Part shown: positions 21,280-31,475 of the stretch, piece after piece
Position numbering within the stretch: position 1 is the first letter of the stretch
Layout of the letters: each line of letters starts with the position of its first letter
DNA from: Earliella scabrosa
Lineage: Eukaryota > Basidiomycota > Agaricomycetes > Polyporales > Polyporaceae
DNA length: 64,000 bases
Direction: 5' to 3'
Assembly: GCA_022605405.1 (NCBI GenBank)
Contig: JABYQQ010000002.1
Location: forward strand, 1,488,001 to 1,552,000
Translations under genes and position numbers: made by a program
Notes under the pieces: model-generated
Told to the model about the DNA's origin: nothing
Seen by the model: the letters and a program-made list of their open reading frames with translations, nothing else
The model's database searches: none

Positions 21280-22971
21280 ATGGGCAGCAAGTGCGCCTCG
21301 CTATCGCCGGAGGTCCTACTCAGCATCTTCCGCTGGACACCACCCGAATACAGTGTGGATGTCTCACTGACACTTGGACAGCGAAATCCTTGGCTCGAGA
21401 CCGTGCGCACGAAGAAGTCACTCGCCCTCGTCTGCAAAGCATGGTTCGGGCCCGCAACCGAGGTGCTATACGAAGACGTCGTCCTCCGCCGCATGGGCCA
21501 AATCGTCGCCCTCGCCCGCACGTTCCGCTCAGAGGGCAGCAATCACGCTGCTCTCGTCAAGAACATCCGCATCGACCGTCTTGCCGTGCTGCCGATGTGC
21601 ACTGAGGTTGTCCGGGAAGACCTCGAGTTTGTCTTTGCGTGCTGCACCATGCTGAAGCGTTTTGTCTTCCGGGCGGTGCCAAGCATCCCTTATTGCGATG
21701 GTCCTGTAGACGAGCCGCATCCCCGAGATGCGCTCAACCCTGCGTGGATGTTCCCTCGACAAGACACAACCACCGCCCTGTGCGATAGGTTCGCGTCTCG
21801 GCTGCAGCGCCTCGAGCTCATTGCGACCTTCCCAGAGGCCCTTCTCCCATCCATCCACCGTCTCCTCTCGCACGCATCGCACCTGCGCTCGCTCAATCTA
21901 GGGACCTTCGACGCCATGACTCCAAGCCGCTACGCAGATCTCGAGCCAGTGCCGCTTCCCATCCTTGAGGACCTCACCATCAACGACAGCGAGGAGGATG
22001 TCACAGATTACGTTCAGACAAAGCTCCGCCTCCCATGCCTCCGAACTCTGACAATTATCGACGCTCACCGTCTCCCTGCCCCCCTCCTGCGCACGCACGG
22101 CTGCGCGCTCCGCTACCTCCACCTACATTCCAAGCCCAGCTCTAGCTGGAGCCTCATCTGCACGCGGTTCGAGTCTGCATGGCTCGAAGATCTCGCCGAC
22201 CTCTGCCCAGCCCTCGTTCACCTCGTCCTCCCCGAGACGCTCTCCGGCCCCGTGGCTATTACCGCGCCTGCCGCGCTGCGCTTTCTAGACATCTGGGGCA
22301 AGAACGTCACGATCCGGTACAACCAGTGGAACTCAGACTGCGCAGACCAGCTCGCGCGCATCCGCCGCGTCCTCGGCGAGACCACCGTCCCTCCCGGTTG
22401 CGCGGTGCGTCTCCTCGGGCCGGTCGAGATCCCCGACCTTCCGCGCCTGCTCCCACCTGGTAGCGTACAGCCGGGGGAGTGGCGCGTGCACACCTTGCCC
22501 GGGGTGCGGGTGGTGGAGACGGCGTGGGCGCTGCTGCCCGACCGGTGGCCGTACGCGATGTTCAAGTGCGCGTGCGGGGGCGTGCCCTGGGCCGAGGACG
22601 AGTCGATGAACTTTATCCCGCCGGAGTATCGGAGTTGGAAGATCGAGTATGACGATGTCGTTGACGAGGAGTATGGCTGTCCCGAGCCGGCCTCGGACTG
22701 CGATGGGTCGGACGAGGCTGAGGAGACGACGTCGCACGTGTCGGATCCGGATTCTGACAACTCGGTCGCCTCGGATGACTGGGTCGACGGCGAAGGGAGT
22801 GATTGGGACGGTGATCATGCGCCGCAGCTAGACAGGGACACGATCTTGGAGATGTTTGCACGTAGCCAAGATGCGTGGTTTGATTTGGAGGGATCTGAGG
22901 ATACAGAGCTCGCTTCAGTGGCGGACGGTCGACTGAACATGCCGTACAATCCTTGGAGGGCTAGACCCTAG
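21280..22971 (+). CDS. F-box/LRR protein, family copy A
   Basis: One long exon, 563 residues from MGSKCASLSPEVLL. F-box-like N-terminus: LSPEVLLSIFRWTPPEY, then SLALVCKAWFGPATEVLYEDV. Leucine-rich repeats follow (RLQRLELIATFPEALLPSIH, HLRSLNLGT, PILEDLTINDS, CLRTLTIIDAH, LVHLVLPETL). Then come the family block PDLPRLLPPGSVQPGEWRVH...VVETAWALLPDRWPYAMF, an acidic linker (SDPDSDNSVASDDWVDGEGS) and the C-terminal signature LDRDTILEMFARSQDAWFDLEG. F-box proteins link substrates to SKP1/Cullin-1 ubiquitin ligases in cytosol and nucleus; the substrate is unknown. It is closest to copy B, with large identical blocks. Its upstream exon is broken (21070-21195), so it likely starts at this ATG. Confidence 0.8.
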   Translation: MGSKCASLSPEVLLSIFRWTPPEYSVDVSLTLGQRNPWLETVRTKKSLALVCKAWFGPATEVLYEDVVLRRMGQIVALARTFRSEGSNHAALVKNIRIDRLAVLPMCTEVVREDLEFVFACCTMLKRFVFRAVPSIPYCDGPVDEPHPRDALNPAWMFPRQDTTTALCDRFASRLQRLELIATFPEALLPSIHRLLSHASHLRSLNLGTFDAMTPSRYADLEPVPLPILEDLTINDSEEDVTDYVQTKLRLPCLRTLTIIDAHRLPAPLLRTHGCALRYLHLHSKPSSSWSLICTRFESAWLEDLADLCPALVHLVLPETLSGPVAITAPAALRFLDIWGKNVTIRYNQWNSDCADQLARIRRVLGETTVPPGCAVRLLGPVEIPDLPRLLPPGSVQPGEWRVHTLPGVRVVETAWALLPDRWPYAMFKCACGGVPWAEDESMNFIPPEYRSWKIEYDDVVDEEYGCPEPASDCDGSDEAEETTSHVSDPDSDNSVASDDWVDGEGSDWDGDHAPQLDRDTILEMFARSQDAWFDLEGSEDTELASVADGRLNMPYNPWRARP

Positions 22972-23670
22972 ATAGAGTGTTAACCATGCAGAGGAAGAGA
23001 CCATGTACTACTACTATCGCACAAGACTCGTGAGTACTAAGCACGCGTAGCCGATAAGTACTCTGATCCTCTTGCATGGCGCGAGGGCGTTCAGCCTTGA
23101 AGCTTGAAGCTGTTAGCTCATGAGCTTCACCCAACGATGATATGACCACTCTGCGTCAGATGCACAGTCGCTCGCTTCCTGAACATCTCCGCTTGTGCGG
23201 GGACAAACAGATACTCACTACTCATCATGGCACCACTGCAAGATGATCATACGTATCATCCACCTGAGGCAGTCGTTTGACATCCACTCTCAGCACGCCG
23301 TCGTTAAAGCCCTGCCTCATAGTGCGAGATTATCTATGGTAAATCAGCTCGTGTCACTATGCACCGTAATGCACGCGTACGACCAAAGATCACTCACCTC
23401 CGACGCGAACACCTACAGGGGCAGGGTTTTGCCTGGTCCCACCCGCAATGTACAGGATAGCGCAGGGTAGGGAGGCGGTGCAGACTCGCATGGTAACAAT
23501 CGGCCAAATGGATGATGAGAATACATTGATCATATGTCACTGAAGTTTGGACACGGATACTACGCAGTCCTGACATCGGATCATGTCAACACTTGTAATT
23601 TTGTGGTGGACTGAGAACACGGTATAACCCACCTCTATAACGTGAAAAGCTGAGCAAATTGCCATAGGGC
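22972..23670. other. Intergenic, between convergent F-box genes
   Basis: No gene, RNA or clear repeat was seen. An AGCTTGAAGCT-type palindrome occurs near 23097-23110. Open frames are short, without protein-like composition. Confidence 0.5.
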
Positions 23671-25810
23671 CTATGCCATGAGTCCCCGTGCAGCGTTTCC
23701 AATGGAACGGCGACCTTTGCGTCCTCCTTTGTCCAGCCTGCCTACGGCCGCGCGCATCCTGGCTCGATCCTTGATTTGCTGCATCTTTCTTCTCGCTCTC
23801 TGGCTTCTCCTACGCTCTCGCCGCTGCTTCCGCTGGGCGCGCTGGCTCCTCCGCCGCCCGCGTCGTTGTCTTCGTCGATGTCTTTGCTTGTTACCTCCCG
23901 TCCGAGGACCACGTGGGCCCTGTTTCTCTCTCACCCGTTGCAATCGCTTTGATTGAGAACGTCGTTTGATGAGATTCTTCATCATAAGCCGTGGACGCAA
24001 ACGCCGTCTGAAAGAGCGCATCCGTCTGACCGACAGCCGGGACTCGGGGTCGTGATCGGAGGGGGGCGGTGTGATTGCGGACGTCTCTTTGGTGCATGCC
24101 GGTAGCGGCTTGAAATGGAGAAGCGGAGATGACGCCCATAGTAGCGGCTCAAGCCGGTCTGAGGGAGAGCTAGGGGCAGGGACCTCAGGCACATAGTCAC
24201 CATCTTCATGCTACAGTCAGCCAAGGCATATAAAAGAACTTGGCTAACGCACACTCTTTGTAGATCTGAATGGTTGGATGTAGTTTGGGAAAACACTTTT
24301 TCACAAGGGCCTTGTATTGCCGTTGTTCCGAGTCGGGATCACCTCCGATGAGGTTATTCTCCAACTCGGCGTGTTCTGAGGTGAGTTTCCTGTGAAATCG
24401 AACGGTAATGGGGAAGTCACGGCGCATCCCAATCTCCTTCATCACTTGGCCGACAGTTCTAAGTATACGGCGAAGCTCGGAGTCCATGCGGGACGATGTA
24501 GCACATACTTCCACATTGATATAGCTATCGCTCCAATTGCCGCTGGAACGGTTGATTGTGTCTAGTGCGCACAGCTGCAGGCATCTCTTCAAGAGACGAA
24601 CTCTGCAAGCGTGGCCGCCATCAAGCTGGTAGTAGCGGGATGTGGTGGATAGAAACCAGATGGGGAACCTTGAGAACGGCCCGATAGTAACAGACACTGG
24701 AGCGAGTAACGAGGGCACACCTTCCAGTTTGAGAGACAGATGTCAAACCTGAAGTGCGCAGAATAATGATGGATACAACTTACCACAATATTTGGTAGGA
24801 TATCCCCAGTCAACGTCTAGATGGATGGGTCGCTCGGAGGCCTGCAAGGGACGCATGATGTGTTCCAGCGCTAGGCTGTCCATATTACGAATCTGTCAAA
24901 CGCGTACCGTTATAAGCGTGCAGTATGACCAAGGGGCAAAGCAACATACATAGAGCCTTTCCAGATCTGGTAGGAAAGTGTTTTTGTGACTGGTAGCTCC
25001 TCCCGACATGAAGGAAGGAAAGGTGCCTTGAGAAACCCATATAATATTGACGCAGGAAAGATCGCGAAGCCTGGGAGCCGAGTACAACAGCCGTGCGAGG
25101 TCGCTGAAGGAAGGAAACCTCAGGTTTATGAGTCGCACCTCGTTGAGATGGCGGAAGGAATGGAAGGAGGGCGGGAAGCGACGATGGATAGGGAGGAAGG
25201 GAAGGTTTTGCCTTTGACGACTCCGTGGTGGAGATGGATTGCAGATAAGCGAGAGCACCCGGATGTTGGGAAGACGGTTCCCCGGATTGGAAGAGAGTGA
25301 GTTGATGATACTATCTGGACGATGGAGGTATGGACCGGTGAGATAGAGCTCTCGGACAAGCTCCGGTGCGCGCGAGGCCTTTCGGGAAAGTTGGTAGAGG
25401 CGGTTCAAACAGTCGGTATCTTCGACCTCGATAGCGTACATAAGCCAGTGCTGAGAACGAGGCCGCCATGCCCGGCAAACGAGGGAACATTGTTTCAAGG
25501 CCGTACGTGAGTGTTTGATCCCGTCGACTACCCTATAGGCGTGGATAGCGTCGATGATACGCTCAGATATCTCGATTGGAATATGAGCAGTATCGAGGCG
25601 TGTGTGCCGAAGTTTGCTGCAGGTTGAACTGCAGGCCAACTCTGTTGTGCAGATAGGACACCAGGGGAGTGCGTGCGGAATATGACTAGGACGGGCTTGT
25701 TCAGTAGGGGAGATCATGTCGAAGTGCAGCGAGTCAGACCGTTCAACGAGTAGACAAGTAGTGGCGGGAGGGAGGGGTGCCAGAACAGGCTGGTGACTGA
25801 GAACTGACAT
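23671..25810 (-). CDS. F-box protein with strongly basic C-terminal tail
   Basis: Start is probably the ATG at 25810 (MSVLSHQPVLAPLPP). The F-box region is IPIEISERIIDAIHAYRVVDG...ALKQCSLVCRAWRPRSQHWLMYAIEV, the classic agaricomycete F-box style, followed by LRR-like sequence (LPNIRVLSLICNP, FRHLNEVRLINLRFPSFSDLARLLYSAPRLRDLSC). Exon 1 ends at a GTATGT donor after ERLY. Exon 2 begins IRNMDSLALEHIMRPL. Exon 3 (GVPSLLAPVSVT...) joins in phase. The last junction is ambiguous. One choice gives a tail ending at 23671 with dense Arg/Lys (RRRQRRGRRRSQRAQRKQRR), likely nuclear or RNA-binding. The other ends near 23982 without it. It presumably acts as an SCF adaptor. It is related to the gene at 47182-48655 rather than to the A-F family. 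Confidence 0.65.
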
Positions 25811-25853
25811 GTGTGCCAGTGAGCTGTTGAGAGAGCAGGCCACACTGTATGGC

Positions 25854-25860
25854 TATATAC
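25854..25860 (-). promoter_or_regulatory. Possible TATA box for the F-box gene at 25810
   Basis: Read on the minus strand, a TATATAG motif lies about 45-50 bp upstream of the likely start codon at 25810. Position and sequence are plausible for a core promoter with a short leader. There is no other support. Confidence 0.3.
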
Positions 25861-26240
25861 ATATCGGCCCTGATTCAGCAGTGTTTGGACAGCATCGTAG
25901 AAGCGCAAAGAGTGTCAGATCACTTCAAGCACATGTCACTCGCAGGCGGCTCCTGGTGGAAGTAGACACAGCATTATAACCGTCGCACTGCGGTGCTGTG
26001 CGGGAGTCGACAGCATTGACAAGTCGTCTGCTCGGTGGCTAGCTGGATTCTGTTACTGCCAGCCAATGATCTTGAGAACACTAGCTAGGCATCGCATGAA
26101 ATGGATTTAATGCGATACGCATGTGAACCGCTTAAAATTTTGACGAGGCGTGCGCATACGTACTGGCATTTCAAACGAGGAGGTGACCCAGTGTCCGTAA
26201 GGCGGTCGGGGCGACTGGTCCTAGTCCGAGGAAGACCTCG
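25861..26240. other. Intergenic
   Basis: Nothing recognisable between the start region of the basic-tail F-box gene (-) and the F-box pseudogene fragment (+). Confidence 0.4.
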
Positions 26241-26700
26241 CAGCAGACGTCTGCCTTGCCCACGTCCACCTCGTTCCCTGCCACAGACGTTCGCCGGCTT
26301 CGTGGTCATCTTTGCGCTTCCTGGACGACTAGGGCCAAAACAGTGCGAGCACGATGGAGTACGCACTGGGGAGGCGAGCTCGCCCGCATCCGCCGCGTCC
26401 TCGACGAGAGCACAGTCCCGTCCGACCTTCCCGCCTGGTAGCATTCGGCTGGAGCCTCGGCGCGTACACATGCCCGCGCCGGGTGTCAGATGAGGAAGAT
26501 GCGACGTCGCTCATGTCTCGGTCGGACGATGGCGATAGACAGCTCGCCAGGGACACAATCTCGGATATGCTCGCCCGTAGCCAGGATGCGTGGTCTGTCT
26601 TGGAAGGCTCCGAAGATCAGAAGCTCACTTCGGAGGCATATGACAGCCTGACTGTGCCATCTTATCCTTGGAGGAACAATCTCGAAACGATTCGTCAACG
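26241..26700 (+). pseudogene. F-box/LRR family pseudogene fragment
   Basis: Remnant of the A/B-type family. Around 26260 the DNA follows the HVHLV...RRSPA...LRFLDD portion. Near 26370-26420 it encodes GELARIRRVLDESTVPSDLP, matching QLARVRRVLGESTV in B. From 26485 it encodes DEEDATSLMSRSDD and LARDTISDMLARSQDAWSVLEG, matching the acidic linker and C-terminal signature, and ends in a PYPW-like block. A TAG interrupts the frame near 26328, the reading frame changes between blocks, and the GEWRV/WALL region is mostly deleted. The 5' half of the gene is absent. Confidence 0.75.
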
Positions 26701-26956
26701 AACGCAGCAAGACAGCATGTATGTACTATGTATACTCACCTCGTAGTAGAAGAGACCGATCCTTCGAGCTAGCCATTTCGATGGCCGACGTGACATAGAC
26801 ATGTGCTCATACAAGGTTGTACACAAAACTACAGATACAAAAAACAAGATCAGCGCAGCCCTCACACGCAGACTATGTATCACAACACAAGGGAACGAGA
26901 CCGTCCGTCCCCGCCTACCACACAGATCGCACAAACATGATCATCCCGAATGACGC

Positions 26957-28469
26957 TCACAACACGAGCGCAGGCCCAGCGAGCACCGCGAGCACGACGA
27001 CAGCGAGCGCCGCCGCAGGCTGCATGGAGATCGCCCCGTTCCCTCCACCTCCAGCACCAACCGCGCCAGGGGCACTCGGCGCGGGACCGACCGCCGTCCT
27101 CGTCTCGATGACCGTGGTCAAGGGCGTAGTAGGCACTTGGCTCTGGGGTAATGGAGCGGTCGGCGACGAGGACTGGGCCGAAGCCGATGCCGTAGCTGAA
27201 GGGGAGGCCGACGAGGACGATGGAGTCGAGGATGGAGAAGAAGACGCGGAGGCGGAGGCTGAGGTCCCGGTCGCGGAGGATGAGGGTGGTTCAGTTACAG
27301 TGACGGTGATCGTCGCGGGAGCGGAGCTGGCTGCGGAGGTTGGGGACCCGATTGGTGGTACACCTACCACAGGACGGTCAGGAATCGAGAATATATGCAG
27401 GGAGAAGGACAGCTTCATCAACGTACCGGACGAAATGGATGTGCGGCTGGCGGTCGGGCTCGGTGGGAGTGAGAAGGAGGTACCTATGCGCAACGCAAAG
27501 TTGGAGACGAGTCAGTGGACGTGGCGATGGAGTAAGGCAGAAGGCGAAGAAACGCACCGACTTGCCTGCACGCATCCATGAGCTGATCTTGACCCTCCGC
27601 CTTGTCTTGATCGGTGCAGTTCGCCGTCAGACAGTCCACGACAGCCGGCATGAATTGCGCTGAGTGACATGCGCATGCGAGGTTCCTTGAAAAGGAAGTG
27701 GTCGTCGGTTAGTTTTTGCCCGAGATCGTAGAACAGACGAAGGTACAACGCCCGCCACAAGGTAACTCTGGTCCACGATGCGGCGGCTATATGCGCAGAT
27801 CGAGTCTGACTTTTTGGTTACAGAGTCGCAACTGAGTGTCCTCAAGCCAGTCTGATTCACTTCCGAGGCTCTGGCTGCCTGTGATGCTCAGCGCGCCGTG
27901 CCATTCGAGATGATTGCCACGCCGTAGGCCGCCCATTCTCTGCCGCACATGTAGATATGCGCCAGGGAGCAGGAGCTCGTATATGGGCTAAGCTTGCGAA
28001 GGGAAACTCGTGTGGACGCGCGCCGCCGTGCGGGATGCGGCATCAGGTGCGATCGCTGTTTTCCGACTGAACTTGGTCCTCCTCCTCCGCCTCCTCACAA
28101 TACAAACTTCAAGTGCGCTGATAGACGCCCATAGAGAAGACGCAGAAGTGGGCCAATGGAAAGCCTCTCGTTCAAACCGAATCTGCTTGACGGATGCGAC
28201 AGAACAAAATGTTCGAAGCATAAAAGGTGTACTCACAGCGGGCTCCCACATCCAATATTTTGCCCCGCATTCGTCGCACAGCTCTCCACGCATGACGAGA
28301 ACACTTGTCGCCTTCTCCAGGTCCCCTCGAATGGAGGTGTGCGCGCCTCAACGCCTATCCCGAGCGATTTCGGCCGGGCTCCGTCCCGCCTGAGCGCGGA
28401 TGAACATGACCAGAGGAGGAGGAAGATGGAGAGAAGAAGCCAGCGTGGCTGCTGAGTGAACATCGACAT
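26957..28469 (-). CDS. CFEM-domain GPI-anchored cell-surface protein
   Basis: Exons 28469-28237, 27685-27558, 27483-27427 and 27363-26957 join in phase, 274 residues. N-terminal signal peptide (WLLLSIFLLLWSCSSA). The CFEM domain has all eight cysteines with family spacing: CVESC, then GC, CAC, VVDCLTANC and DAC. Ser/Thr/Ala-rich stalk (SSSATGTSASASASSSP). C-terminal GPI signal: small residues (GAGGGGNG) then a hydrophobic end (AALAVVVLAVLAGPALVL). CFEM proteins are fungal wall or plasma-membrane proteins involved in heme uptake, adhesion or host interaction. The usual Asp before CxC is Asn here (SPLNLACAC). That Asn is formed right at the exon 1/2 junction. Intron 1 is unusually long (551 bp). 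Confidence 0.8.
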
Positions 28470-29192
28470 CGTGGGGTCGTCAGGTCGTGTGCGGTGATGC
28501 TGAGCGGATAGAGATGGGCGGAGAAGAGCTGGCGGGGACTGCCCCGGGGAGGACCGAGACCAGGAAGGCGAACGGGGGAGAGTTTTCGCGTTGTCGGAGG
28601 AGTAGCCGCTTTATATCCTCCGCGAGCGAGAGAAGCAGCGCGATCACAGGAACGCCAAATATGAAACTCTCCGAAGCGTGGATTCTGGACTTCTCGACGG
28701 CCTTGTTTTGCTCATCCCTGCAAAGATGCTCCCTTGCGACACATGGCCGCACGCGTTTACGACAGTACGGGCGACACGGCCATGCTAGATGAGACGTACT
28801 CGGCGGCGGACAGTTGCACCCGGTCCATCATCTGACCGCCAACGCAGCTTCCGCGTGAGGTTCGTGTCCACATTCCAAGCTTCGGTTGATGTCTCCCATC
28901 ACGCGGACTGGGCTTCGAACGCAGTGAGAGAACAGAGGGAACCATATGAGCAACTGAAAGGCGCAGAGAGAAGGAACATATCCAAGTCGAGATCGGCGGT
29001 GTTGACAAGCAGGGGGAATGACTTCGGAGTCCGAGCTCCGAGTCAAATGCACTGTGCAGGGATATTTCCGGTTGATCTTATCTAATCACTAACATTTCGA
29101 GCGCTACTTGAACTTTAAGCTTCAAGCTTCAACAACGTTACAACCAAACACTTTCTTGCATCCCTACCCCCACCATATCTCCAGAGCTCCTC
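28470..29192. other. Divergent promoter region of CFEM and DUS1 genes
   Basis: This region sits between two divergently transcribed genes. One minus-strand open frame (28480-28752) has a hydrophobic stretch (FGVPVIALLLSLAEDI) but no ATG-supported or domain evidence. An AGCTTCAAGCTTCAA-type direct repeat occurs near 29117-29131. Confidence 0.4.
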
Positions 29193-31099
29193 ATGGCCGG
29201 ATGTTCACAGCTTGATCTCTCGCGCACAGCAGCGCCCATGGTTAATCAGAGTGACCTTCCATTTCGCCTGCTCGTGCGACGCTACAACGCCTCACTGGTC
29301 TACACACAAATGCTCCTCCCCGAACGCCTCCTCGAGGATCAAGAATACCTCGAGTTTCACACACGCGGTCTCCGAGACCGAGGCGATACACCCGCAGTGG
29401 TCCAGCTGTGTGGGAATGACCCCGATGTCGTCGTCCGAGCTGCGAGGAAGGTGGTTGACAAGGCGGACGCGATAGGTGCGCACTCAGGTCCCTGTATGCG
29501 CGATATGTTGCGTACTCACTGTCGATGCGCTCTAAGACGCGTAGACCTCAACCTCGGATGTCCGCAGGATGCGGCGAGAGACGGGCACTATGGCGGATAC
29601 CTCCTTGGACAGAAAGATTGGCCGCTCGTCGAAAGCATCGGTATGTGTCTTCCGTCCATCTCGTCACAAGAGGCCGGCAGCGTACGAAACCCACCACACG
29701 GTAGAGGCCGAGTCTCCCCTGTTCTCCGTCCATCTCGTTTTTTTTGCTGAACGATGCGGAGACGAGGCCTATAACGTCTGGTGACGAGCTTGACCAAACG
29801 GTATAGGCTGCATCCTCTCAATTTGTATTCAACGGCGCGGAGACTAGGTCTATACCGTTTGGTGAGTTGCGTTTAGACCGTTGGCTTATGATCCATGTGT
29901 GACCTCACCTCATCTTCGCTTCCTCACATGTCACACTGTACCTTTCGATTCTGGAAGGCAAGGCGTACTGCTCGATATACGCATTGCGCAAGCCTGTGAC
30001 CGAGCCTAGTCAGTGGGAAGCCACGCCGTGCGAGGTTGCGTATACTGAAGTTCTCTTGCTCATGTCGCTCGCATGTGCATTTGTGCGCCTCGATTGGCAT
30101 TCGTCATCACATACATCCACGTGTGGAGTCCACCATACGGTTGAGGCCTATCTCGTTCTCTACCCATCTCAATTTCTCTTTCTGGACGGGACGGTATGAA
30201 CCGTCTGACGACGAGAATCCGATCCTAGGCCGTCCATGACACGCTGACCCTTGCATCCTCAGTCTCCGCCCTATCCCACACTCTCCCCGTCCCCGTGTCC
30301 GCCAAACTGCGTCTCTGCCAGAACGCAGCAAGCACACCCGACCTCGGCGCCCGCCTCGAAGCAGCCGGTGCCTCCTGGCTCACCCTCCACGCGCGACACG
30401 TTTCAGCGCGCCGTCGCAGGCAAGGCGCTGCCGACCTGTCGCAAGTGCAGCTGCTGAAGAAGCGCGTCGGCATCCCGGTCGTGAGCAACGGAAACGTGAA
30501 GACCTGGGAGGACGTTGTGGCGAACCAAGCAGAGACGGGCGCGGACGGGGTCATGGTCGGGGAGACGCTGCTCGCCAATCCCTGGTAAGCAAGTTGCCGC
30601 TCCATGTGGATTGGCACCAGTTCCTGAGTACTGTGTACACGATCGCAGCCTCTTCGCGAACCTCACCCCAGATCCGGTCGGGATCGCGCTCGAATACCTC
30701 GACATCTGTCGGGAACACCCGGGGACGGCGACCATCCAGACCGTGCAGACGCACGTGCGGCACTTCGTGGACCACCAGTAGTGCGCGTTCCGTTGGCCAT
30801 CGCTCATCTTGTCGCTGACGTGCCCGCGCTGCAGCGGCCGACGTCCGTGGTTCAACAAGTTCCGCGCGGCGCTCGGGCAGTGCGACTCTGTAGACGACAT
30901 TGAGAGACTGCTGCGCGTGCGGGTGCAGCACTGGCGCGGGCTTCCGCCTCTTTTGGACGCGGATGTTGATGAGGAGGAAGACAGCGAGGATGGCGCTTCT
31001 GATTCTGAAGATCCCCCGAGCGGAGCGCGGGGCCCATCGGTGATGGGCAACGATGACGACGTTATTGAAGATGCGTTCGCAGCGATGCGGATCTTGTAG
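29193..31099 (+). CDS. DUS1: tRNA-dihydrouridine synthase, DUS1-like
   Basis: Exons 29193-29475, 29545-29640, 30263-30584, 30649-30777 and 30835-31099 join in phase, 364 residues. It reduces uridine to dihydrouridine in tRNA using FMN and NAD(P)H; eukaryotic Dus1 acts on positions 16/17. Visible motifs: TAAPMVNQSDLPFRLLVRRY at the FMN site, and DLNLGCPQDAARDGHYGGYL with the catalytic Cys at about residue 100. Also visible are SWLTLHARH (substrate/FMN His), IPVVSNGNVKTWEDV, GADGVMVGETLLANP and the C-terminal helical RRPWFNKFRAALGQC. The LNLGCPQ...GHYG motif points to the Dus1 branch rather than Dus2-4. An acidic tail (DVDEEEDSEDGASDSED) ends the protein. Intron 2 (29641-30262, 622 bp) is roughly ten times the usual size and contains repeats. 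Part of the 3' end is duplicated at 34255-34740. Confidence 0.88.
29641..30262 (+). repeat. Oversized DUS1 intron containing diverged repeats
   Basis: The intron has good splice sites (GTATGT/CAG) but is 622 bp. CCACCACACGGTAGAGGCC at 29691-29709 recurs as CCACCATACGGTTGAGGCC at 30130-30148, both followed by pyrimidine-rich CCATCTC sequence and then by GACGAG-type words. A related TATACCGT.TGGTGAG block lies near 29850. This suggests old insertion and duplication of a small element inside the intron. Confidence 0.6.
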
Positions 31100-31475
31100 T
31101 AGCTATTGTAAGCCCCCAACTGCCTCTTCATTGCACGAAGTTGACGCTCCTCAGCAGGGCAGACATACATTCGGTCATATGGCGTGTGATGATCGATCGG
31201 ATGCGCGCGTGTGTTACGATCGCTCCCCGAGCGACCCAATTTTCTTTGTCTGTGGTCAGCGTGACGCTGTGAAGACCGCACAAACCTGGCACGTATCCTG
31301 CGACCGCAGTGTTGCGAGCTGACTGCGAACAGGTGATCGGGCGAGGCAGACTGACGTGCGTGTGTTTGCTGGTCGACGCCCGTCCTTGATACCGGCGCAC
31401 TGATGGATTAGCAAGAATAGGTGCTGATCTCAGGTGGGTAGCAGTACATAGTATCTTCATATATCCACTTCACTC

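Noticed and set aside
26817..27581. 254-residue plus-strand open frame (Glu/Ala/Val-rich)
   Set aside because: Antisense to the Ser/Ala-rich stalk exon of the CFEM-GPI gene, whose splice phases, signal peptide, eight cysteines and GPI signal make the minus strand the coding one.
30403..31281. 292-residue minus-strand open frame opposite the DUS1 3' exons
   Set aside because: It is the shadow of well-supported DUS1 exons 3-5 on the other strand; its composition (Arg/Ser/His-rich) and lack of any domain fit an antisense artefact.
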